Below are positions 8,485 through 15,975 of a stretch of 32,519 nt of DNA, one piece after another. Source of the stretch: Deltaproteobacteria bacterium (lineage in GTDB: Bacteria; Myxococcota_A; Polyangia; HGW-17); contig JAFGWM010000047.1 of the NCBI GenBank assembly GCA_016937155.1, positions 1 through 32,519 on the forward strand. Direction: 5' to 3'. Under the pieces are notes generated by a model. It was not told the DNA's origin and searched no databases. It was given only the letters and a program-made list of their open reading frames with translations. Numbering within the stretch: the stretch's first letter is position 1; each line of letters begins with the position of its first letter. The position numbers and the translations under genes were made by a program.

Positions 8485-8511
8485 ATTACAATGCTCTTGT
8501 GCCGGAATCAA
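8485..8511 (-). promoter_or_regulatory. Possible promoter for RCC1 lipoprotein copy 1
   Basis: On the - strand TTGATT (8506-8511) and TGTAAT (8485-8490) resemble -35 and -10 boxes but have a short 15-base spacer. The predicted start would give a 5' leader of about 65 bases. It is supported only by similarity to the sigma-70 consensus. Confidence 0.25.
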
Positions 8512-8517
8512 TACATA

Positions 8518-9618
8518 TCAGTAGAGTTCGTAAAAAGAATCTCCGTCATCTGTAAGTTTGATATTCCAGATACTGTTTATACTGGTGAGTACTTTATTGA
8601 CAGTAGTTACTGTGCTGTGGGCAGGGGAATTTTCGAATTGGATATCATCATTGAGATTACCTGTCAGCAGGATTTTTGAAAAACTGGAGATCCCGGTGGC
8701 AAGAGCATCAAAATGATAACCGCCTTCCATAAATACGCCTAGTTTCCCGTTGCAGATTTCAGTTGCAAGGGAGAATAGCATGCTGTGGATTATTGAAAAA
8801 CCTCTGTCTGTTAGAGTCTGGGAACTGATGTGATCAAGTTTATGCGCATCATATCCGGCACTGACAAGAATAATATCCGGATTGAATTTGCGAATAACAG
8901 GGAAAATTAAATTTGTGAGAGCATATACCCAGTCAACATCATCCCCAAGTGGTGGCATAGGTACATTTATGGTTGTTCCCGGAGCTTTATCAGATCCGGT
9001 TTCATCAATGTCACCGGTTCCAGGAAAAAGAGGACTCTGATGTATTGATGCATAAAGCACAGATGGATTTGAATAAAAAATATTCTGTGTTCCGTTTCCA
9101 TGGTGGACATCAAAATCAACAATAGCAACCTTTTTTGTTGGGTCATCTTTTACGATGGAAGCGGCTGCTGCTGCAATATTGTTGAACAGGCAGAATCCCA
9201 TTGCAAGATCTGTTTCGGCATGGTGTCCGGGTGGTCTAACAAGTGCAATGCCATTTTCTACAGAGCCATTCATGATAGCTCTTACCATGTCAATCCCGCC
9301 TCCTGCTGCTTCATAGGCTGCCTGATATGTTCCCGGACTGTAGTAGGTATCTCCCAGATCAAGGTAGCCACTGACACCTCTCATCAGTTTCTGCTCAACT
9401 GCAGTTAGATAGTGTGGCTGGTGAATAAGAGTCAGTTCTTCATGGTCAACTCTTCTGGGTTTTATGAAATCAAAACCCTTCCACAAACCTGACTCTTTCA
9501 GGGTTTTAACGACGGCTCTTAATCTGCCTGGACATTCAGGATGATCAATAGGAGCAACATGATCAAAAAACGCTTCACTGAAAACACATGCTGTTTTTAG
9601 GTTAAAATTCTCACTCAT
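8518..9618 (-). CDS. Histone-deacetylase-fold amidohydrolase (class II HDAC/AcuC-like)
   Basis: A 366-residue zinc-dependent deacetylase, likely cytoplasmic. The signature parts are present: DHPECPGRL near the start, PPGHHAE (His132, His133), DFDVHHGNGTQ (Asp170 and His172, zinc ligands), SAGYDAH (Asp257, zinc ligand) and EGGY (Tyr301, transition-state tyrosine). All catalytic residues are therefore intact. Bacterial members act on acetylated proteins, polyamines or acetoin-metabolism targets; the substrate cannot be told from sequence. No strong Shine-Dalgarno precedes ATG 9618. It is divergent from the ABC transporter run at 9799; the 180-base gap contains no clear promoter. It may be the first gene of the - strand group that includes the RCC1 lipoprotein. 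Confidence 0.92.
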   Translation of the reverse strand: MSENFNLKTACVFSEAFFDHVAPIDHPECPGRLRAVVKTLKESGLWKGFDFIKPRRVDHEELTLIHQPHYLTAVEQKLMRGVSGYLDLGDTYYSPGTYQAAYEAAGGGIDMVRAIMNGSVENGIALVRPPGHHAETDLAMGFCLFNNIAAAAASIVKDDPTKKVAIVDFDVHHGNGTQNIFYSNPSVLYASIHQSPLFPGTGDIDETGSDKAPGTTINVPMPPLGDDVDWVYALTNLIFPVIRKFNPDIILVSAGYDAHKLDHISSQTLTDRGFSIIHSMLFSLATEICNGKLGVFMEGGYHFDALATGISSFSKILLTGNLNDDIQFENSPAHSTVTTVNKVLTSINSIWNIKLTDDGDSFYELY

Positions 9619-9798
9619 GAAGAGGGAAAATAGGCCAATAACATCTTCAGTACAAGCGAAATCAGCTGGTAATTTGTTTTTATAGAAATTATAAGTACCT
9701 GTGGAAAGTAATTCCTCAAGGTGGCAGGAATTTTTATCCCTTACCGGATGACAGATGTCTGCAGTTTCGTCAAAATCCGTTTGAAAGGATGGTGGAAA

Positions 9799-10533
9799 AT
9801 GGCCCTTGTAAGGGTAGAAAATCTTAAAAAAACATACAAACAGTTTGATGCTGTAAAAGGTATTTCATTTGAAATTAACCGGGGGGAGATTTTTGGTCTG
9901 ATTGGACCTAATGGAGCCGGTAAAACCACTACTCTGAGGATTTTATCAACTCTACTCAGTACAACCGAGGGAAAGGTACTGATTAATGACAGGGAAGTTC
10001 AGCATCAGCCTGATGAAATACGAAAACTGATAAGTTATCTTCCCGAGGACGCTGGAATATATAAAAATCTCAGGGGTAGAGAGTATCTTGAATTTATAGC
10101 AGGTTTTTTCAAGGATCGTGAACCACTTCAAAAGATGGTTGAAAGAGGGGTTGAAATTGCAAATCTGGGTGATCGAATCAATGATAAGGTTCAGAACTAC
10201 TCAAAGGGTATGACGCGAAGACTTGTTATTGCAAGAGCTCTCATGGTTCAGCCTGTGCTGGCAATTCTTGATGAGCCCACCAGCGGTCTGGATGTAATCA
10301 ATGCGCATGATGTGAGAAATGTAATCAGGAACTCTCTTTCTGAAGAACGGAGTGTACTGCTTTCTTCCCACAATATGCATGAAGTGGAATTTCTCTGTGA
10401 CAGGGTCGCCTTAATTCACAGCGGAAAAATTATTGAATACGGTAAGGTTGAGGAAATTAAGGAACGTTACGGAATGAATGATATTGAAGGTATTTTCATG
10501 AAGGCTGTAGGGGAGGCAACTGATGCTCGTTAA
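9799..10533 (+). CDS. ABC transporter ATP-binding protein (NatA-like)
   Basis: The 244-residue ATPase powers the permease encoded next. I chose ATG 9799 because it follows AAGGATGGTGG and opens the usual MALVRVENLKKTYKQFDAV start; an upstream in-frame GTG at 9721 would add 26 residues outside the family pattern. Walker A is GPNGAGKT (residues 36-43), the signature is a degenerate YSKGM, Walker B is LAILDEP (Asp158, Glu159) and the switch His is in LLSSHNMHEVE. This architecture, with the DEPTSGLD segment, fits ABC-2 exporters of the NatA/drug/lipid type. It is the first gene of a tight seven-gene + strand run, overlapping the permease start by 11 bases. The cargo is unknown. Confidence 0.93.
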   Translation: MALVRVENLKKTYKQFDAVKGISFEINRGEIFGLIGPNGAGKTTTLRILSTLLSTTEGKVLINDREVQHQPDEIRKLISYLPEDAGIYKNLRGREYLEFIAGFFKDREPLQKMVERGVEIANLGDRINDKVQNYSKGMTRRLVIARALMVQPVLAILDEPTSGLDVINAHDVRNVIRNSLSEERSVLLSSHNMHEVEFLCDRVALIHSGKIIEYGKVEEIKERYGMNDIEGIFMKAVGEATDAR

Positions 10534-11776
10534 TCTTATTAAAAAGGAAATCAAGGAACTTCTGACTCCTTCAAGTGTAGCTATTATCATCGGGATAACC
10601 ATACTGTTTGCATCCATGGGAAAGATTATTGGCGTTTCAAAGGATGAAGCAAGAAAGAAACCGCAGATAGCCCTTGTTGATCTGGATAATTCTCCAGCAT
10701 CAAAGGCTCTTTCCTTGGGGCTGGAGGAAAAGACGGAAATTATCTTCAAGGGTGATAGCCCTGAAACAGCTCTGGAGCGTGTTAAAAAGTCAAAAAAAGC
10801 TGTGGCAGTAATAGTTGTTACAAAAGGTTTTCACAGTGAAATAAAAAAAGGTCAGAAAGGTCTGATTCTAATTCAATGGGTTATGCGCGGAGCGGGTATA
10901 ATGGATACCATAGGAAGTGCTGTTCTGGAAAAAAGTCTGGAACAGATGAACAGACGATTGAGCTCATTTATTTTGCAGGATCAACTCAGTCTGGAATCTG
11001 AAAAAACACTTAATATTCTTCAGCCAACCATGAAAGTTGAATCAACGATATACAAACTTAAAATGATTCCTGCTCTTAGTCCCAATAAAATTGCTCAGGT
11101 TCTTGTGAGCCAGTCGCTGACAATCCCCATGGCTATTTTTATTATTCTTATGCTGGGCGGATCCATGGTTATAACTTCCATGGGGCTTGAGAAGGAAAAT
11201 AAGACTCTGGAAACACTTCTGACAATGCCTGTGAACAGAACCACAATTGTAGTTGGAAAGTTGCTTGGAAGCGCAATTGTCGGGTTGATAATGGCTACCT
11301 TGTATCTGATTGGATTCAAGTTCTATCTTAACTCCCTTGAAGCAGGAAATATTAATCTCTCACTGCTTGGACTTCAACTGGAATGGTTTGATTATATTCT
11401 TGTGGGATTGAGTCTGTTCGCTTCACTGATTTTTGGACTGGCCAGTGCAATGCTCCTTGGTATTATGGCAAAGGATTATAAAAGCGCTCAGGTTCTCACT
11501 TACCCAATCATGGGACTTGCGATTATTCCAATGTTTTTTACCATGTACAAGGATTTCGACACAGTTTCCCCTGTAGTCAGGTATCTTATGTATGCAATTC
11601 CCTTTTCTCATCCCATGAGTGCAATGAGATCTCTGACCTTTGATGCATATTCAACGGTGATAATAGGAATACTTTACAATATTTTACTTAGTGGTTTGCT
11701 GATCGCTGTGATTGTAAAGATATTTAAAACTGATAAACTGGTCACCGGAATAATGCAGTTCAAACGTAAAAACTGA
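10523..11776 (+). CDS. ABC-2 type permease (NatB-like)
   Basis: The 417-residue inner-membrane permease partners the preceding ATPase. ATG 10523 lies inside the ATPase gene (11-base overlap) and follows GGGAGG. One membrane helix (about 18-34) is followed by a large extracytoplasmic domain (about 40-195). Five more helices lie near 198-220, 243-268, 288-314, 326-343 and 376-400. The cytoplasmic segment EKENKTLETLLTMPVNR is the conserved coupling motif of the NatB/ABC-2 family. Substrates in the family include sodium, drugs and lipids. Here the downstream genes are lipoproteins and a transpeptidase, so a role in envelope or lipoprotein traffic is possible but is inference. Confidence 0.9.
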   Translation: MLVNLIKKEIKELLTPSSVAIIIGITILFASMGKIIGVSKDEARKKPQIALVDLDNSPASKALSLGLEEKTEIIFKGDSPETALERVKKSKKAVAVIVVTKGFHSEIKKGQKGLILIQWVMRGAGIMDTIGSAVLEKSLEQMNRRLSSFILQDQLSLESEKTLNILQPTMKVESTIYKLKMIPALSPNKIAQVLVSQSLTIPMAIFIILMLGGSMVITSMGLEKENKTLETLLTMPVNRTTIVVGKLLGSAIVGLIMATLYLIGFKFYLNSLEAGNINLSLLGLQLEWFDYILVGLSLFASLIFGLASAMLLGIMAKDYKSAQVLTYPIMGLAIIPMFFTMYKDFDTVSPVVRYLMYAIPFSHPMSAMRSLTFDAYSTVIIGILYNILLSGLLIAVIVKIFKTDKLVTGIMQFKRKN

Positions 11777-11799
11777 AATAAAGTACCCAATGGAGTTTT

Positions 11800-13260
11800 A
11801 TGATGAAGAATCTTTTTTTCACTTTGTTTTTATTTTCCAATCTCATAATTATCTCCGGTTGTGATGATGATTCCACTACTTCCTTTGGGGAGCCGTGTGA
11901 CGAAAACTCTGTTTGTGAGGGAGTCTGCAATCTTGGACTTCCTGAGGGTATGTGCACCGAAGTTTGCAGTGATACCCAGCCTTGTTCCAAAGGACTGTGT
12001 GTTGAATTCAATGCAGATGAATCCTACTGTATGCCCCAGTGTGAGGATAATGAAAACTGCCGTGAAGGTTATTCCTGTATTGATTATTTTTGTGCACCCA
12101 AACAGGGAGCGGGTAGCAGATGTGATGATAATGCCGACTGCCTTGACTGTACGGAAGACGAAAATTGTCCTGATGGACTTACGCAGGAATGCCGCGAAAA
12201 TGTATGTTCCTATGAGTGCACAGATCAGGATCAGTGTCCTGATGGAACAGTATGTGCTCTAAGTGGAACCAGTTACTGGTGTGTAGGTATTTACTTCCAG
12301 CAGGGAGATGGAACAGCAGGGGAAAGTTGTGCTGTTTCTGATTGCAGTTCGGGATTCAGTTGCATTACTGATTTTGAGAGAGCGGATCCTACACCATTTT
12401 GTTCCAACGAATGTATTGATTCCAGAGAATGTCCCCCTGACATGGTCTGCAGACCATATGGATCAAATACCAAATCATGGTGTATCCCTAGGGCTTACTG
12501 TGAAGGCTGTGATATGGATTTTCAGTGTGGGTATGATCAGGATGCCTGTCTTAACTATGGTGATGTAAATGGTTCCTTCTGTTCCAGTCAGTGTGATGAA
12601 GCTGTTCCAACTTCCTGTGGCCCGGATTCTACATGTTCAGAAGTGTTTTTCTGTCCGGACAGGGGGCAGCATGTTCTTGACTGTGAAAATGAGTGTCCCG
12701 AAGGCTGTGCTCTCACTACAGCATCCATATATCAGTGTGTTAAATCATATGGCTCCTGTGTTGGTGGTGGTGAAGAGTGCAGTCCATGTGAATATGATGA
12801 ACAGTGTAATGATGGCAGTGAATGTGTATTCTCCAGTCTGACCGGTAACCGTGTTTGCGCAATAAGTTGTGAAAATTTTAGTGACTGTGGTGATACAATG
12901 ATTTGTACTGAGCTCTCGGATGGTACAAAATACTGTCTTCCCCGAACTGGTGAATGCTCAAATCCTTCGGGGGAACTGGGAACATGCCAGATATGCAGTG
13001 AAAATGCTGATTGTATGAATGGTGCCTGCCTTACACTTCCAGGCGATACAACGGGATTTAGTTACTGTCTTGATTTTTGTGACGGAGGTGCTTCATGTGA
13101 TGGATACAGTGAATGCACCAGTCTTGATATGGGGGGTGTATCGGTTGACGTATGTGTGATGACCACTGCTGTGGAAAGCTGTGTTAACTATCTGGAATGT
13201 CTGGATATCTGTCCTACAGGTCCGGGTGAATGCACAGATGGACCTTCATACTGTCAGTAA
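11800..13260 (+). CDS. Cys-rich lipoprotein
   Basis: A 486-residue lipoprotein with about 69 Cys (about 14%), clearly a disulfide-stabilised extracytoplasmic protein. The signal ends IIISGC (Cys21), followed by Asp-Asp-Asp. The mature chain is a string of loosely repeated short units such as C..D.DCP.G..C and C...C.....C, resembling EGF-like/EB-module repeats without a firm match. Two adjacent ATGs (11800, 11803) both fit the TGGAG at 11791-11795; the same TGGAGTTTTATG context precedes the kinase gene at 23708. It lies 23 bases after the permease and its stop is followed directly by the Shine-Dalgarno of the regulator gene, so it is in the same transcript. The function is probably surface binding or structural; it is not established. 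Confidence 0.85.
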   Translation: MMKNLFFTLFLFSNLIIISGCDDDSTTSFGEPCDENSVCEGVCNLGLPEGMCTEVCSDTQPCSKGLCVEFNADESYCMPQCEDNENCREGYSCIDYFCAPKQGAGSRCDDNADCLDCTEDENCPDGLTQECRENVCSYECTDQDQCPDGTVCALSGTSYWCVGIYFQQGDGTAGESCAVSDCSSGFSCITDFERADPTPFCSNECIDSRECPPDMVCRPYGSNTKSWCIPRAYCEGCDMDFQCGYDQDACLNYGDVNGSFCSSQCDEAVPTSCGPDSTCSEVFFCPDRGQHVLDCENECPEGCALTTASIYQCVKSYGSCVGGGEECSPCEYDEQCNDGSECVFSSLTGNRVCAISCENFSDCGDTMICTELSDGTKYCLPRTGECSNPSGELGTCQICSENADCMNGACLTLPGDTTGFSYCLDFCDGGASCDGYSECTSLDMGGVSVDVCVMTTAVESCVNYLECLDICPTGPGECTDGPSYCQ

Positions 13261-13262
13261 TC

Positions 13263-13274
13263 GGAGGAATTTTG
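13263..13274 (+). promoter_or_regulatory. Ribosome binding site deciding a TTG start
   Basis: GGAGG at 13263-13267, directly after the stop of the previous gene, is followed four bases later by TTG 13272-13274. The receiver domain starts right after it (DFKDFPVLYVDDE). No ATG lies nearby; the only in-frame ATG (13230) would start inside the previous gene and add 14 unrelated residues. Confidence 0.6.
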
Positions 13275-14696
13275 GATTTTAAGGATTTCCCTGTTTTATA
13301 CGTTGATGATGAACCTGATAATTTAGAGGTTTTCAGACTTAATTTCAGGCGTACTCTCGATATAACTACTGCTCAGGATGGTCCCTCAGCACTGGAGCTG
13401 GCCGCAAAAAAGAATTTTGCTGTAGTGGTTACCGATCAGAGAATGCCAAAGATGAGTGGTCTGGAGTTTCTTCAGAAACACAGGATTATTAACCCGGATG
13501 CTCTCGGTATTATTCTGACTGCATATAAGGATCCGGATGTCCTTATGGAAGCCATAAGGCTTGGGGTGGTTTATAGATTCATTACCAAACCATGGAATAT
13601 GGATGAGTTGAAAAGTGCAATCGTACAGGCAATAGAAGTATTCCATCTGAAAAAACTAAATTTGATTCTTGAAAAGAAACTGGAGGCATATACCAGTTAT
13701 CTTGATAATCAGGCTCATGAGGTTTTCAGTTTTGGAAATATAGTGGGTTCAAGTAAGGCTTTGAAAAATGTTCTGGATAATATTGAAAGAGTTGCGCCAA
13801 CAGCATCCACTGTACTTCTGAGAGGAGAAACTGGTACCGGTAAGGAACTTATAGCTCATGCAATTCATCTGAATTCTCCAAGGGCTTCAAGACCTTTTGT
13901 CAGAGTTAATTGTGCTGCACTTTCCAGTGGTGTTCTGGAAAGTGAACTTTTTGGGCATGAAAAGGGTGCTTTCACAGGTGCTGTATCCAAAAGGATGGGA
14001 CGATTCGAACTTGCAGATACAGGAACACTCTTTTTGGATGAAGTGGGTGACCTTCCGATAGATATTCAGGTGAAACTTTTACGGGTATTGCAGGAACGTG
14101 AATTTGAAAGAGTAGGGGGGGAAGAAACAGTTAGTGTTGATGTGCGGCTCATAAGTGCTACACACAGAGATCTTGAGGATCTGGTCAGCAGAGGTGAATT
14201 CCGACAGGATTTATATTATCGTTTGAATGTATTCCCTGTAGAACTGCCGTCTCTCAGGGAACGTCGTCAGGATATCCGGGAACTGGTAGTGCATTTTGTC
14301 GAAAAATATCAGAGCGTTACAGGAAAAAAAGTACAGCAGATAGATGAAAATTTTATACGGGCACTGGAGGCATATGACTGGCCGGGTAATGTTCGCGAAC
14401 TGGAAAATATTATTGAAAGGGCCCTTATCCTTTCAAGCAATGGAACTCTGGCGGTTTCTGATCTCAGGTTTGGTCCAAATTTTGAGAAGACAGAAACAAT
14501 TTCTCAAAGGATTTCTGCTCCTCTGGATATTCAGAAAAATGAAAATGAAAAGTCCAGAATACTGAGAGCAGTGGAAGAATCCAAAGGTAATATGGCTCAC
14601 GCAGCCCGGATGCTGGGGATAAACAGGAGTACCCTGTATTACCGTATGAAAAAGCACGGTATTGAATATCTCCAGAGTGAAAAGTGGCAGGATTGA
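13272..14696 (+). CDS. Sigma-54-dependent response regulator (NtrC family: REC-AAA+-Fis)
   Basis: A 474-residue two-component transcription activator with a probable TTG start. The receiver domain (about 6-122) has the acidic pair Asp12/Asp13, phosphoacceptor Asp55 (VTDQRMP) and the KPW switch Lys. The AAA+ domain has Walker A GETGTGKE (185-192), ESELFGHEKGAFTGA with the sigma-54 loop GAFTGA at 232-237, and Walker B LFLDE. The C-terminal Fis helix-turn-helix (about 430-468) contains NMAHAARMLGINRSTLYYRM. The VLYVDDEPDN and DQRMPKMSG segments resemble HupR/HoxA-like receivers. No histidine kinase is in the window, so its sensor is elsewhere. I found no clear -24/-12 promoter before the run. 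It lies between a lipoprotein gene and a PBP gene (4-base gap). Confidence 0.95.
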   Translation: MDFKDFPVLYVDDEPDNLEVFRLNFRRTLDITTAQDGPSALELAAKKNFAVVVTDQRMPKMSGLEFLQKHRIINPDALGIILTAYKDPDVLMEAIRLGVVYRFITKPWNMDELKSAIVQAIEVFHLKKLNLILEKKLEAYTSYLDNQAHEVFSFGNIVGSSKALKNVLDNIERVAPTASTVLLRGETGTGKELIAHAIHLNSPRASRPFVRVNCAALSSGVLESELFGHEKGAFTGAVSKRMGRFELADTGTLFLDEVGDLPIDIQVKLLRVLQEREFERVGGEETVSVDVRLISATHRDLEDLVSRGEFRQDLYYRLNVFPVELPSLRERRQDIRELVVHFVEKYQSVTGKKVQQIDENFIRALEAYDWPGNVRELENIIERALILSSNGTLAVSDLRFGPNFEKTETISQRISAPLDIQKNENEKSRILRAVEESKGNMAHAARMLGINRSTLYYRMKKHGIEYLQSEKWQD

Positions 14697-14700
14697 TGTA

Positions 14701-15975
14701 ATGCCGAAGAAGTTAACCAGAAAATCCGTTGCTCCGATGTTACTGTTTCTGGTGATTTTTCTGTTTGTGATTTCCCTTCTGATATGGCTTAGCCGCTCGG
14801 GTAAAGAACGCACAAAGGTAAAACTCCATAGCGTCAATGTTGAGGCTGCTTCTAAAACAGAATTGATTCAGGACTGGAAGAAGTTTTTAAACACTTCAAA
14901 TGGAAGGGAAAAAAATGGTGTATTCGAACAACTGACACCAGGGGGACTGAAAATCTCCTATTCAATTGATCCATCACTTCAGGCTTATACAGACAGTCTG
15001 TTCAAATTATACAATATTCCCTATGCGGCGGCTTTTATGTACAGTCTGAAGGATGGAAGAGTCTTAATATTCAGAGGACGTTCTGAAAAGGATCCAAGAC
15101 TTACTGATATGGAACTGATTCTCAAACCATGGGCGCCGGCAGCCAGCGTTTTTAAAGTCGTCAGTGCCAGTGCTTTTATTGCTTCAGGTAAAATGGATCT
15201 TAACGAAACTATATGCTATCACGGTGGCTCTCACAGGCTTACCCCGAAACTGCTGATAGAAAACCCTCAGAAGGACAAGGAGTGTACTGATCTCTCTTTG
15301 GCCCTTGCTAAAAGTGCAAATGTTGTTTTCGCAAGACTTGGCAATCGCCTTCTTACCAGGAAAGCATTGCTTTATCATGGGAGCCTATGGGGTTTTAATT
15401 CCATGCTGGATTTTGAATTGCCCGTGGAAAAAAGTACTCTTAGTATACTTGCCAGAGATCAAAACAGTGTGGCTTTCACCAGTGCTGGGTTTGGAAAAGT
15501 TACCTTGAGTCCTTTTCACGCAGCATGGATTATGAGTGTTGTAGCAAATGGTGGAGTAGGGAAGAAACCCTTTCTTGTTGAAACGGTTACCGATGAGAAT
15601 GGCAAAAAAATATATTCCAGAAAAAAGGGTACTTTAATTCCATCAAGAGTAATTGATGAATCCGAAGCAAAGACACTTGCCACTATGCTCCGGAAGACTG
15701 TTACAGCTGGTACTGCCAGGACGGCTTTTTATAAGGATGATGAACCCAGATATGGATTCACCTGTAGCGGGAAAACGGGTACTCTCGCCAGAACAGAACC
15801 TGAGTATCTGGAATATAACTGGTTCGCAGGTTACGCACCATCGGATAATCCTGAGGTGGCTTTTGCAATTGGAATTATTAATCCAGCTAAATGGAGAACA
15901 AAAAGCATTTATCTTGCTGCAATGATACTGAAAAAATATTTTGAGAAATATTCTCGAAAGGATAACGGAAAATGA
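14701..15975 (+). CDS. Membrane-anchored penicillin-binding protein, transpeptidase domain only
   Basis: A 424-residue D,D-transpeptidase-type protein. ATG 14701 is chosen over an upstream in-frame TTG (14662) because the latter lies inside the previous gene. One N-terminal membrane helix (about 11-36) anchors it, with the domain outside. The motifs are SVFK (Ser149, Lys152), SAN (Ser205 to Asn207) and KTG (358-360), so the active site is complete. It is shorter than class B PBPs such as FtsI or PBP2 and lacks their N-terminal dimerisation domain. The family is clear; whether it cross-links wall, hydrolyses or only binds is inference. It is four bases from the regulator and overlaps the next gene by four bases (ATGA), so it is translated with them. 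Confidence 0.88.
   Translation: MPKKLTRKSVAPMLLFLVIFLFVISLLIWLSRSGKERTKVKLHSVNVEAASKTELIQDWKKFLNTSNGREKNGVFEQLTPGGLKISYSIDPSLQAYTDSLFKLYNIPYAAAFMYSLKDGRVLIFRGRSEKDPRLTDMELILKPWAPAASVFKVVSASAFIASGKMDLNETICYHGGSHRLTPKLLIENPQKDKECTDLSLALAKSANVVFARLGNRLLTRKALLYHGSLWGFNSMLDFELPVEKSTLSILARDQNSVAFTSAGFGKVTLSPFHAAWIMSVVANGGVGKKPFLVETVTDENGKKIYSRKKGTLIPSRVIDESEAKTLATMLRKTVTAGTARTAFYKDDEPRYGFTCSGKTGTLARTEPEYLEYNWFAGYAPSDNPEVAFAIGIINPAKWRTKSIYLAAMILKKYFEKYSRKDNGK

Noticed and set aside
9721-9798. GTG start adding 26 residues to the ABC ATPase
   Set aside because: The ATG at 9799 has a better ribosome site and begins exactly where family members begin.
9619-9798. Sigma-54 promoter before the exporter run
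   Set aside because: TGGCAG near 9722 lacks a GC-containing -12 element at the required distance.
11861-12841. Frames of 80-130 residues in other phases of the Cys-rich lipoprotein gene
   Set aside because: Repeated TGT/GAT-rich codons keep alternative frames open; the main frame has the lipobox and regular Cys spacing.
13230-13271. ATG start for the regulator inside the previous gene
   Set aside because: The added residues do not belong to a receiver domain, and GGAGG lies after this ATG, just before the TTG.
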